The position numbers and the translations under genes are program-made. 64,000 nt of DNA. It comes from Prevotella sp. (GTDB lineage: Bacteria > Bacteroidota > Bacteroidia > Bacteroidales > Bacteroidaceae). Positions within the stretch are counted from its first letter, which is position 1. Each line of letters starts with the position of its first letter. The DNA lies in NCBI GenBank assembly GCA_017428925.1, contig JAFRPY010000010.1, positions 1-64,000 on the forward strand, written 5' to 3'. The notes beneath the pieces were generated by a model. It saw nothing but the letters and a program-made list of their open reading frames with translations. It made no database searches and was not told where the DNA came from. Positions 26,338-35,100 of the stretch are shown here, in pieces.

Positions 26338-28971
26338 TCACTTCACCACGACCTTCTTTGTAGTGCCGTCGGTCATGCGGATGATGTTGATGCCAGGCTG
26401 CAGCTCGTTGGTTTTGCGCCCCTGAGCGTCATAGATGGTCTTTATCTCAGCATCGGAACTGCTGTCGGTGGACACGCCCTGAATGCCTGATGCACCAAGA
26501 CCTATGATTACGCTCTTTGCTATGGTCGTGCCATTGCTTTCTACGACTTTTCCACCACTGACTGCTCCACCGGCAGGAGACTCCACATGACAGTTGTCAA
26601 GCGTTATCGACGAGAAGCCTCTTATAGCACCACTGCCTGATTCTACCGCAATTTTCGATGACTTGATGGTAAGATCCGGAGTGCCGGAGGAATGACCGCT
26701 GATACCAAATGATGGTTTCGTAATCAGCATGTTCACACCGTCGATGGTTATATGTGCACCCTGAACGGCATTGATTCCTGTGTTTCCTGCTGACAGGGTT
26801 ACCAAACTGCTGGTGCTGCTCTTTATCGTTGTGTTCTTGTAGGCAACGATGGCTCCACCACCGTTTCCGCCAGTCAATGTCAGCGATTTCTGGAAATCGA
26901 TAGTCAGGTCTGAGACGCCCTTGTTTGTAATCGCATTAACTCCACCGGGAGTGCTGCTGGCGTTCACCTTTAGTGTCTTTTCGTCGTTATTATAGGTGAA
27001 TGCACCGTCACCCAGCGGGTCGATGGCATTGGCATTGGTGACAGCCGTGTTGCCAATTTCAAGTCCATATTCCTCTACAGAAGTGCCGAACACCAGCCAT
27101 TCGTTCTTGACTGCAGTTCCACTCTTGGCAAATGTCTTCAGCGAACTGCTAAACGACGCACCTGAGGGGGCTAACACCTTATAGTTGCCCATAGTGACGG
27201 AGCTGACACCTTTTACGCATTCTTGTGTTTGTCCCTTAAAATAGTATGTCGCTCCGGATCCTGAAAATATCAGTGAAAGGTCATTGTTATAACCCCAAAT
27301 AGCGTAGTTATAAGATTTGTCCACCAGATCGCCGCCAGGTTGCATGGCAAATTCTATCCACCTTCCTGAACCTTTAACACGGATTCCTGCGTTTGATTCC
27401 ATGTTCAATCGTCCCTGTCCATAGAAATAAAGGTCGTTTTCGCTGTTAATAGCACAATTTGCCCATCTTCCTTCCTTATGATTGATGTGGCAGTCACCCA
27501 ATACCAATATGCTTAATTCCGGATAGCTTGAACCGGTAATGGTTTTGTCACCGTTAAAGTCTAATACCGTGAGCGTTGCACTCAGACTATTCTTTGCTAC
27601 GTAGTTTTTCTTCAGCGATGCATTGCTTAATGTAAGCACATTATTTGTAGGATTGTAACTTACAGAACCCTCAATAGACTCTCCTGTAACGTTAAATTGG
27701 CTACTTCCCATGGCTTTCGTCAATGGAACTCCACAAACTATTACGCCGTAGGTAGGTTCAATATTGACTTCCTTGACAAGAACTGTGTTGCTACCGTCGA
27801 AGCAAGCTATGCCTTTCAGATTTGAACTATAGAATGGGAATCCGTCATATATTGCCGGTCCTGTCTCCATACAGCCGTTCAGATAGTTTACGCCAACAGT
27901 TTTATCCACGGCAGCGTAACTGCTGCCCGAGGTTTTCAGATGTACTTTGGCATTGTCTATGGTCAGTGTGCCGTAGTCTTCCAGTCTGATACACGACAGG
28001 ACACTTGATAAATCGAGGGAACAGTCCTTGATATTGACGTTTCCCCTATGCAAGATTCCATAAGATGATTGCATGGATAGTGTGCCCGTGCCCGTTATAT
28101 TGAGAGGCTCACAATCAGTGCCATTCTTTCCGGTAATGCCTCTGGATCCCACTGAATTAATAGTATTGTTTCCCGTCAGGTTGATGGTGTACTCCTTAGA
28201 ACTGTCAAGCAGATTTATTCCGTAGGTGGAACAGGTTATGGTTGCGTTGTTCAGCATCAGCGTGCTGCCATTCTTGCCGTTCATCTTCACCGTTCCGCTA
28301 ATGCCGGCACCCGTAATGTTGTCGTAGTTGAAGGGGGTAACGTCAATTCCTGCCACCTTCAGCCCATAGTCGTCGCCCATCATGGCCTCGGTTCCTGTCA
28401 CGCTGCCGCTGAGAAGTTTACCCGTCTTGTATTCCACAGCATTGAAGTTCTGTAACACGCTGCTCTTGCTCTTGAGCCATAGGGCACCATTGTACTGAAT
28501 GGAGAGCGTGGCAGGATTCCCGTCCCATCCCCTCAAAGCAACATCATCCGAAGAATCAATTATAAAACGGCATGCATAAACGGTCATTTTGCTGCCTCCA
28601 TATACAAGAATTCTCTTTCCATAAACATTCAAGTCGCCACCACCACAGAACATAACATCAGCATCAAAGCGCATGGAAACCTTGTCGCTGCTGGATAGGA
28701 TCTCATTGGCACCAGTCAGGTAAATCCTAAGTCCGGAAACCGTACTTTCAATGGCAATACTACCCTCGGGCGCGGTAATTGTAGCATTCGTCAAGTCGAG
28801 ACGTTTCTCACTTGCATTGTACTTTACCGTACCCGATATACCCGTACCGGTAATTGTGCTCGACGTGGTCAGATTGACTGTCTGTCCGTTGATTTTCAAT
28901 GTCTGAGCCTGAACTGTACTAACCATCACTCCCATCAAGAGGAGGATTAATGAAGTAAAGATTTTTTTCAT
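26338..28971 (-). CDS. Large secreted beta-rich surface protein with four repeated modules
   Basis: 877 residues, signal peptide 1-22 (ending AQ). Four modules of about 200 residues begin near 24, 202, 411 and 640, each opening with a phrase like GLKVAGIDVT and a GSV-Y-N-L-L-NA core (GISGTVKYNAS..., GISGTVKMNGK..., IEGSVSYNPTN...). Ladder-like stretches between suggest beta-helix or carbohydrate-binding folds. The C terminus (YDAQGRKTNELQPG..., ending KKVVVK) is the short tail found on many exported Prevotella proteins and is probably a type IX sorting signal. No catalytic motif seen; an adhesin or glycan-binding role is inference. Confidence 0.75.
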   Translation of the reverse strand: MKKIFTSLILLLMGVMVSTVQAQTLKINGQTVNLTTSSTITGTGISGTVKYNASEKRLDLTNATITAPEGSIAIESTVSGLRIYLTGANEILSSSDKVSMRFDADVMFCGGGDLNVYGKRILVYGGSKMTVYACRFIIDSSDDVALRGWDGNPATLSIQYNGALWLKSKSSVLQNFNAVEYKTGKLLSGSVTGTEAMMGDDYGLKVAGIDVTPFNYDNITGAGISGTVKMNGKNGSTLMLNNATITCSTYGINLLDSSKEYTINLTGNNTINSVGSRGITGKNGTDCEPLNITGTGTLSMQSSYGILHRGNVNIKDCSLDLSSVLSCIRLEDYGTLTIDNAKVHLKTSGSSYAAVDKTVGVNYLNGCMETGPAIYDGFPFYSSNLKGIACFDGSNTVLVKEVNIEPTYGVIVCGVPLTKAMGSSQFNVTGESIEGSVSYNPTNNVLTLSNASLKKNYVAKNSLSATLTVLDFNGDKTITGSSYPELSILVLGDCHINHKEGRWANCAINSENDLYFYGQGRLNMESNAGIRVKGSGRWIEFAMQPGGDLVDKSYNYAIWGYNNDLSLIFSGSGATYYFKGQTQECVKGVSSVTMGNYKVLAPSGASFSSSLKTFAKSGTAVKNEWLVFGTSVEEYGLEIGNTAVTNANAIDPLGDGAFTYNNDEKTLKVNASSTPGGVNAITNKGVSDLTIDFQKSLTLTGGNGGGAIVAYKNTTIKSSTSSLVTLSAGNTGINAVQGAHITIDGVNMLITKPSFGISGHSSGTPDLTIKSSKIAVESGSGAIRGFSSITLDNCHVESPAGGAVSGGKVVESNGTTIAKSVIIGLGASGIQGVSTDSSSDAEIKTIYDAQGRKTNELQPGINIIRMTDGTTKKVVVK

Positions 28972-29048
28972 AGTTGATTATTTTTAAAATTAATTATTGA
29001 GCCAGCTTAAAAAGACAGGCATATCTTCTTTTGTAATGCTTAACAATG

Positions 29049-29080
29049 CAAAGATATGAAAAAAATCTCAAACAACCAAA
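29049..29080 (-). promoter_or_regulatory. Promoter of the four-module surface protein
   Basis: On the minus strand TTTG (29077-29080), 20 bases, then TATCTTTG (29049-29056), a textbook Bacteroidota promoter. It leaves a leader of about 70 bases before the ATG at 28971. Confidence 0.75.
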
Positions 29081-29096
29081 TTATATACTCAAATAA

Positions 29097-29171
29097 TGAT
29101 CAGAACCGACCCTGTGATTCTTGTCCAACTTTCTGGGTTCGACTCAAACTTGTCCCCTCTGATTCATTCGT
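29097..29171. repeat. Degenerate REP-like repeats
   Basis: CAGAACCGACCCTGTGATTC and, 30 bases on, CTTGTCCCCTCTGATTCATT resemble the intact element AGAACCGTCCCCGTGATT near 31.16 kb. Another decayed pair is at 31402-31449. Confidence 0.5.
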
Positions 29172-29174
29172 TTA

Positions 29175-29600
29175 CTATTCTTCGTCCAAAGAGTCAAAGA
29201 ATGTTTCGCTATATTCACTGTTGGGATTAGTCGGCAGACACAATAAGAACAACAAAATCCAAAGCCCCACGAGAGGAACAAAAAACACAAGTATCCAGAT
29301 ACCTGACCGACCAGAATCATGGAGCCTTCTCACCGCTACTGCCACTAATGGAAATAAGTAGATGATGATGAAGGCACTGACAAACCAGTCCCAGGGATGA
29401 CTCATGCTTATATAAGCTACTTTTGCTCCAGATGCTATTTCTCTAACTGTACCAAATGTAAAAAGAAGAATGTAGGAGACAACTATCACGAATAATCCAA
29501 ACAAAAAGAACCCCCAGAATTCTTTTCTGGTTGCACATGAACTGTAGTCACTGAAATCCTTTACGGTTTCCCATATTGACGAGAAATATTCTTTAATCAT
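29175..29600 (-). CDS. DUF805 family membrane protein
   Basis: 141 residues with four hydrophobic segments and the DUF805 hallmark RRLHDSGRSG (about 91-100), followed by WILVFFVPLVG. The N-terminal phrase SCATRKEFWGFFLF matches the usual start of the family. DUF805 proteins are inner-membrane proteins of unknown role. Here it is downstream of the candidate orphan immunity gene, in the same direction, with a 45-base gap. Confidence 0.88.
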   Translation of the reverse strand: MIKEYFSSIWETVKDFSDYSSCATRKEFWGFFLFGLFVIVVSYILLFTFGTVREIASGAKVAYISMSHPWDWFVSAFIIIYLFPLVAVAVRRLHDSGRSGIWILVFFVPLVGLWILLFLLCLPTNPNSEYSETFFDSLDEE

Positions 29601-29645
29601 ATCTTTAAAATTATTAATGAATAACTACTAAAATGAAAAACTAAT

Positions 29646-30083
29646 TCATGATTTTATACTATCATTATCCAAAAGATATTCTTGAATAATACGGCTATCA
29701 GGTAGTAGTGTTATTACCGTATCTTTTCGTATGACTTTCAGTTCTAATTCTCCGTATTCCTTGGCTATACTGTCGCCTTCTTTAAATCCTTTCGACCAAA
29801 CTCTGGACACGACAGGATAATTTCTTGGAATACAATAATAGACCTTCTTCCCGTCACTACCATACCCATAAACATCCAAATTCCCCATCCAATTACTGTA
29901 TTTTGTAACACGAATGTGATATTCCAACTCACTATAATATTTTACCCAATACTCTTTGTCATTCTGTAATGCTTCATCATTTTTGTTAGTATAATATTCA
30001 AATAAGATGGCCAGTATGAAAAGAAACATTCCAAACTTATAATGTTTAAATAATTCTTTTATCAATGAGAAAAAGGTATCCAT
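29646..30083 (-). CDS. Small membrane-anchored protein, candidate orphan immunity protein
   Basis: 145 residues from the ATG at 30083 (MDTFFSLIKELF). One membrane segment lies near residues 15-30 (FGMFLFILAILFEYY), followed by a soluble domain of about 110 residues. No family recognised. Its start overlaps by 22 bases the end of an open frame that looks like the tail of a toxin (30062-30260). The same arrangement is seen for the Rhs gene and its downstream membrane protein (17-base overlap). The immunity role is inferred from this context. A longer frame from 30200 has no start signal. Confidence 0.5.
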   Translation of the reverse strand: MDTFFSLIKELFKHYKFGMFLFILAILFEYYTNKNDEALQNDKEYWVKYYSELEYHIRVTKYSNWMGNLDVYGYGSDGKKVYYCIPRNYPVVSRVWSKGFKEGDSIAKEYGELELKVIRKDTVITLLPDSRIIQEYLLDNDSIKS

Positions 30084-30260
30084 GTCTTGCTTCTTTCTTT
30101 TGAATATACAACGGGTGAAGAATTGATTGTTATGCCGTACATGTTTGAAACATGATTTCCTTGGGGGGATAGACCTTTTCCTTTTACTAAACCGACACAT
30201 CCCAGCCCCAATGTAGTAGCGAATCCATCTCCACTATATTTATTGAAGTTATTATCAGGG
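30062..30260 (-). pseudogene. Orphan C-terminal fragment, possible displaced Rhs toxin tail
   Basis: About 65 codons without a start of their own, running from the REP-like repeat to TGA at 30062. The protein has an ordered, coding-like composition (FNKYSGDGFATTLGLG, then VGLVKGKGL and GNHVSNMYGITIN). It appears cut off by the repeat at 30261-30289. Overlap with the next gene's start, and position downstream of an intact Rhs gene, fit a displaced Rhs toxin tip. The domain itself is not recognised. Confidence 0.4.
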
Positions 30261-30289
30261 ATCATGGGGACGGTTCTTTGATTCATTTT
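30261..30289 (-). repeat. REP-like element, left side of the transposase gene
   Basis: On the minus strand AAAATGAATCAAAGAACCGT continues to CCCCATGAT, overlapping the stop codon of the transposase gene. It is inverted relative to the copies at 31148-31223. Confidence 0.85.
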
Positions 30290-31079
30290 ATATCCGTTGA
30301 ATGATACCATAAGAGACACCTGTAATCCTAGAGAGTTGCCGCACCCCGCCACCGAATTCCTTTAATGCTTGCAATAGTTCATTCCGTTGCTCCTTAGGGA
30401 GTGTCTGAATGTCGAGAGGGTTTGCCATTCCAGATCTTTCGAAAAGAAACGACTTGATGTCATTGTCACTCACTGATGGCTGGGTATCAGTATCGATATC
30501 CAAAATTCCTAATTGATCGTCAATTGGGGTATTCACCAATTCACGAAGGTTGGAAATTGGAATCCTGTTCAATACACTGGCAGTATGACAGATAGACGGC
30601 GCGTTCACACCTGCATGGTCAAAATCCTGCCAACTGCTCCAATTATAATCAGCCACGTTGCTCACAAGACCAGCCTTCACCGGATTTTGATGAATGTAGC
30701 GTAACAGCGTAACAAAATATTCTAAGCTATTTACTGCCTCACTCTTGAAACGGTCCTGGAAAAGATGGCCATTCCGTCCATACTTACGGTTGAAATAAGA
30801 GGCATAGGCAACGCCGATACGTTTGACCACATCGCCTACTGAGGCAGACTCCTCTCCGATAAGCAGGTGCACATGGTTACTCATCAGGCAAAAAGCGTAG
30901 ATACGGCAAAAAGCAGACGGCCTGTCGCCTTGGCTCTCTGACCGATTGGTTTGCAGCCGAAGCAAATCAAGCATACGCAGGTAGTCTTCATCATCTTCAA
31001 AAATGTCCTGGCGGTTGATGCCACGGAGCATCACGTGATAGATGCCCGTGCCGCTTTTCTCTCGCTTTTGTCGTGGCAT
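30288..31079 (-). CDS. REP-associated tyrosine transposase (RAYT, Y1/HUH nuclease)
   Basis: 263 residues from the ATG at 31079 (MPRQKREKSG), where the family normally starts; the frame opens 27 codons earlier. The HUH pair is His69-Val-His71 (SNHVHLL) and the nucleophile is probably Tyr128 (RYIHQNPVKAG). GTGIYHVMLRGINRQDIF near the N terminus is typical. A C-terminal helical segment (LKEFGGGVRQLSRITGVS) looks like a DNA-binding domain. It is flanked by inverted copies of a REP-like repeat, the DNA such proteins are thought to nick and move. All key residues are present. Confidence 0.93.
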   Translation of the reverse strand: MPRQKREKSGTGIYHVMLRGINRQDIFEDDEDYLRMLDLLRLQTNRSESQGDRPSAFCRIYAFCLMSNHVHLLIGEESASVGDVVKRIGVAYASYFNRKYGRNGHLFQDRFKSEAVNSLEYFVTLLRYIHQNPVKAGLVSNVADYNWSSWQDFDHAGVNAPSICHTASVLNRIPISNLRELVNTPIDDQLGILDIDTDTQPSVSDNDIKSFLFERSGMANPLDIQTLPKEQRNELLQALKEFGGGVRQLSRITGVSYGIIQRI

Positions 31080-31147
31080 AGATTGTTCGTTTACGTTATA
31101 TAGCGCAAAGTTACTCATTATTCTTCTTCCCACCAAATATTCTTCAT

Positions 31148-31223
31148 AAAAATGAATCAAAGAACCGTCCCCGTGATTTCGTGATTTCTAAAAATGAATC
31201 AAAGAACCGTCCCCGTGATTTCG
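31148..31223 (+). repeat. REP-like elements, tandem pair, right side of the transposase gene
   Basis: AAAAATGAATCAAAGAACCG continues to TCCCCGTGATTTCG at 31148-31181 and again at 31190-31223. Together with the inverted copy at 30261-30289 they bracket the transposase gene. The inner copy begins just upstream of the transposase start region; the outer copy runs into a truncated yraN. Confidence 0.9.
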
Positions 31224-31280
31224 CAGATATTCGGCCGCCTGGTCCTCGCCCCAGAATCCCAGTTCGTTATGTTGCGCCAT
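31188..31280 (-). pseudogene. yraN: Truncated yraN (UPF0102) 5' stub
   Basis: From the ATG at 31280, the frame reads MAQHNELGFWGEDQAAEYL, the conserved start of YraN/UPF0102 nuclease-fold proteins (about 120 residues). It then runs into the REP-like repeat and stops at TAG 31188-31190 after 30 codons. The rest of the gene is not on the other side of the transposase unit within this window. The promoter upstream is intact. Confidence 0.75.
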
Positions 31281-31307
31281 ATTATTATCGTCTTTCTTAT
31301 TTCGACA

Positions 31308-31339
31308 CAAAGTTACGATAAAAAGAGCAGAATTGCAAA
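31308..31339 (-). promoter_or_regulatory. Intact promoter of the truncated yraN
   Basis: On the minus strand TTTG (31336-31339), a 20-base spacer, then TAACTTTG (31308-31315). The predicted start of transcription is about 20 bases before the yraN ATG, so it may now drive the transposase gene. Confidence 0.65.
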
Positions 31340-31401
31340 TCAAAATCCGGAGATTTCAAATTTAAACAAGTTTTATTTGCTTTTTTACCCGCTTACAGAA
31401 T

Positions 31402-31449
31402 CATAGGGACAGGTTTTGAAAATGATCAGAAGTCCCCTCTATGTGATTT
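31402..31449. repeat. Degenerate REP-like repeats, right edge of the island
   Basis: TCATAGGGACAGGTTTT and, a few bases on, CAGAAGTCCCCTCTATGTGATT resemble decayed REP-like units. They overlap the 3' end of the candidate immunity gene. Compare 29097-29171. Confidence 0.45.
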
Positions 31450-32148
31450 GGTTCCTATCTTTCTAATAAGGAATCTTATAGTCAGAAGAATAAGCAAAAC
31501 TATAGTAATACCTACATAATAAAGGAAATATTTTTCAAAGAAAGAAACATATTTTTGTATATATCCTTGAATATTATCTCTTTCATAAGGGGCTATTTTA
31601 CTCAATACTTCTTTTTCAAATGCACTAATTGTTTCTTTGTTTTTATCATAAGGAGCCCTTCTTCCATTTATTGCAAAATAATTTTTCCACTGGTTTGAAT
31701 CATTTGCGGAATAAGATGGGTTATATTCATGTAATTTAACTTTTATTGATTTTTCATCCGTAACATAAAATTTTACATAGCCATCTATAGAAGAAATAGG
31801 ATAACGACAATACACACTCCTAAAATAATCTTTAGAATCAGTTGACCCCCTTTTCTTTAGGGATTTTGGAACCATATAGTCTTTACTCATGTATTCAATC
31901 TTTTTGTACTCCCCATGAAATGGTTCATGAAACACAAAGCATTCCATACTATCTGTTGTGCTTGATTTGTATAGTTTTTTGTACTTTTCCTTAAAGTCCA
32001 AGAAATTAATATTATTCAAATAGAAAATTTGTCCATTCATATTCGCACCATACATTCTCTCATTTAGGATGAGAACAAGAATTGTCATCCCCAAAATAAA
32101 GAGATAAGCGATAACTATATATTTATAAAACCTAACGAATGATGTCAT
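31426..32148 (-). CDS. Membrane protein overlapping the Rhs toxin gene, candidate immunity protein
   Basis: 240 residues. A membrane segment near the N terminus (about 9-28, YIVIAYLFILGMTILVLIL), a long non-cytoplasmic-looking region rich in Lys and Tyr (30-205), and a second membrane segment near the C terminus (about 208-228). No family recognised. Its start overlaps the Rhs 3' end by 17 bases, the usual coupling of toxin and immunity genes, and its low GC matches the toxin tip rather than the Rhs body. A membrane-spanning immunity protein would suit a phospholipase toxin. The role is inference from context. Confidence 0.6.
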   Translation of the reverse strand: MTSFVRFYKYIVIAYLFILGMTILVLILNERMYGANMNGQIFYLNNINFLDFKEKYKKLYKSSTTDSMECFVFHEPFHGEYKKIEYMSKDYMVPKSLKKRGSTDSKDYFRSVYCRYPISSIDGYVKFYVTDEKSIKVKLHEYNPSYSANDSNQWKNYFAINGRRAPYDKNKETISAFEKEVLSKIAPYERDNIQGYIQKYVSFFEKYFLYYVGITIVLLILLTIRFLIRKIGTKSHRGDF

Positions 32149-35100
32149 AAATTAGTCCTCTTGGTATATTAACAAATTTATCCACAGCGATAGCCCCAAA
32201 CAACACACCTGCGCCTATCCCCCAACACCATCGTTCGGAGCCAATCTTAGATGTCATCGCATCATTCAATGCTCTTTTTGTTAATTGCCAGTCTGCCCAA
32301 TAGACCGACCGATTAAATAAAGCGGCATCGACACCTTTAGCATTGACAGCATCGTACGCTTTATCGTGCATAAATGCTGCATAGTCAAGTTTGTCTATTG
32401 GAGGTACTGCATAAAAATATCCATTCATGTTATTAGAATTCTCGGGGTTCTCCGATCCGAGATATATTCCATAATAGTTGTCACCCATATTGCCATTGTT
32501 GGTAATCATATTATCATTACCAATATGAAGTAGCCCTTCTATAGAAACCTCACTTTTCACCAAATTTCCTGAGGCATCAGCGAAACTACCATCATTATTG
32601 AGCGTATAATAAGTTAACAAGCCATCCTCTGTATTTCTGAACACTGTTCCTCTTGAACCTACATATTGTATGTCATAAAAATCACGATACTCTCCATTAT
32701 AATACTCTTTAATAATATCATCTTGATTTCTTATTCTGCTATCGTAATATACAAACAATTCGTCTCCGTATTTGGCTCTTATCCAATCGCATCCATTAGG
32801 GTCTATCGCATTTACTGGGTTATTCTCGCAATAATTATACGGACTTAGGCTGTAGTATTTCTCACACAGCGGATCAATACTATTCCACGTCAGCAGGATG
32901 GGGTCGTACATACGTGCACCGTAGTCGTACCATTTCAGTCCGTGCATCAGGTCGAGTTCCTTGCTGTTGTATTTGTAGCGCTGCAACGTGGCATTGGTGT
33001 TCACACCAGCCGTGGTGGGCTCGCAGAATGGAGCACCGAAGGGATAGTAGTTGGTGACCTGTTCCAGCGTGCCGCTCTCATTGACCACCTCGCGGTTATT
33101 GCCCAGGTGGTCCTGATTGTAATAGTGCCAGCCGATGCCGCCGTTCAGCGAGCAATAGCCGCCTGGGAATAGGTACTGCTTGGGTGCGCCGTTCTCCATG
33201 ATGAGGTTGTCGAAATAGTCGATGGAGTCCTTCGACAGAATCTCAGCGGCAGACAACTGGTGCGTCTCTCCGCTCCCAACGTTGATGCCCGGAACGGCGG
33301 TATAGTAAATGGTGCGCAGTTTCCGTCCCGTGGCCGTATAGACATATTCCGTGACGTTGCCGTTAGCAAACTGTATGCGCCGGGGCATGCCGTTGTCATC
33401 GTAGGCGATGAACATGATGCCCTTGCCCGTGTCGGTGATAAGCGAGCCGTTGGCGTTGTATTGGTAGGCACTGTGGTTATACTGGTCGCCATGGAAGTCA
33501 AAGGCCCCGTCGTAGAGCAGTTTCTCGGCATCGTCTTCCACATAGTGCAGGCGGTTGCCCTTGACGGTGATGTGCAGGTTGTCCACCTTGCCGTGCTCTC
33601 CGTCGTTCTTCATGCCGCGCCGCTGCAGGCGTTTCACGGCTCCGCTCTGGTAGTACGCCAGAATCTGTTCGTTGAAATAGTTCTTGTGGTAGCTGAGTGC
33701 GTCGCGTTCCCCGTAGATGCCTTCCGTGAGCCGGTTCAGCGCATCGTAGGTGAACTTGTAGCCGCGCTTCTGGGCGTAGTTGCCGTTGCTCCATTTCTGC
33801 ACGCTGACATTTCCGTTATAGCATGGCGTGCCAGAGCAACCGCCGTCGGAAGCATAGTAGAGTTCTTCGCGGAAACTGGGCGTGGTGATATTGGTAATCC
33901 ATCCGTGGAGGTCGTACTGATAGCTGACCGTGCCCGTGCTACCGGGACGGGCTATGGATGATACCTGCCCGAGGTCGTTGTAGGTGATGTTCTGTACGGT
34001 GCGCGACGATGTGGGCTGACTGTTGTTGACGCCTACCTGAAGGGTGGTGGCATGAAGCTTGTCGTTAGCGGCATAATAGGTGTTGCCGGCATGGGCGACG
34101 AACGCTGTGCCCTGACTGCTGTGAAGGAGTCGATACTCCGAAGTCTGTGGATTGTCCGTGAAGGTGTAGGCCGTGGTCCGTACTTCCGTCAGCGAGGCGT
34201 CAAGCGTGGTGCTGCGCGTTTCCACTACACGCCCCCTGTCGTCGTAGAGGTTGATTGAGCATACAAAGCCGCCATTAGAGACGGCAGTGACGCTGCCCGT
34301 GGGCAGTCCCTTCACACAGATGCCGTTTTGGGCGGTTATCGGCAAGAACATGCCTGACATGCTGCCCGACAGGAACTCGTAACTGTCGTAGTAGTTTACA
34401 ATCTCTAAAGAGGGAGATGTTATAGTGACGCTGTTGCTGATTACATAGCCCGTGGAAAGGAAACCTCCAGAGCCTGGGGTAAAAGTGGCAACAGGCACCA
34501 CTGAGGACACAGCCGACAGCCCTCCTCCGCTGCAAGTCCCCTGGACGGCAAGCCGCCCGAAGACATCGTAGAGCATGAAGCGGTAGCGGTTTTTCTCCTG
34601 GAGCATGCCGTCCTGCATGAAGGCCACACGGTCGGCACTGTCGTACCAATATTGGATGTACCCGGCCCCCGGAAAGCGCTTCCTGGTGACACGCCCCAGA
34701 TCATCATACTCATACCCGTATGAAGTGTGGTTGGGGTCGGCAGAGTTATAGCCTGGCATCTGAACACTGGCCAACAGCCCAAAGTTGTTGTAAATATAGC
34801 GGGTGTAGTTCCCTGTTCCTCTGCTTTCCTGAACCTTCTGCCCTTGCAGGTTGTAGAAGGTGGTGAGCGTATGTCCGTCCTCATCGGTAGCCGACTCACC
34901 CGTAAGGGAACCCACAGGATGGGAAGTGTAGTCACCAGCCCTGTTGATGATGTTCGCAATCGTCTTTTTCTTGTTTCCAGTATGCCACGCACCTCCGGGC
35001 ATTATGGATTCCGTCTGCCTTCCAAGTGCATCATAGACAAAACTACCGTAGCCATAATTGTCACTGTATTGTGACGATGACAGTGAGGAAACACTGCTCT

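Noticed and set aside
31148-31223. CRISPR array, considered because of direct repeats
   Set aside because: Only two direct copies, no unique spacers of regular length, no cas genes; the repeats belong to the transposase-associated REP family.
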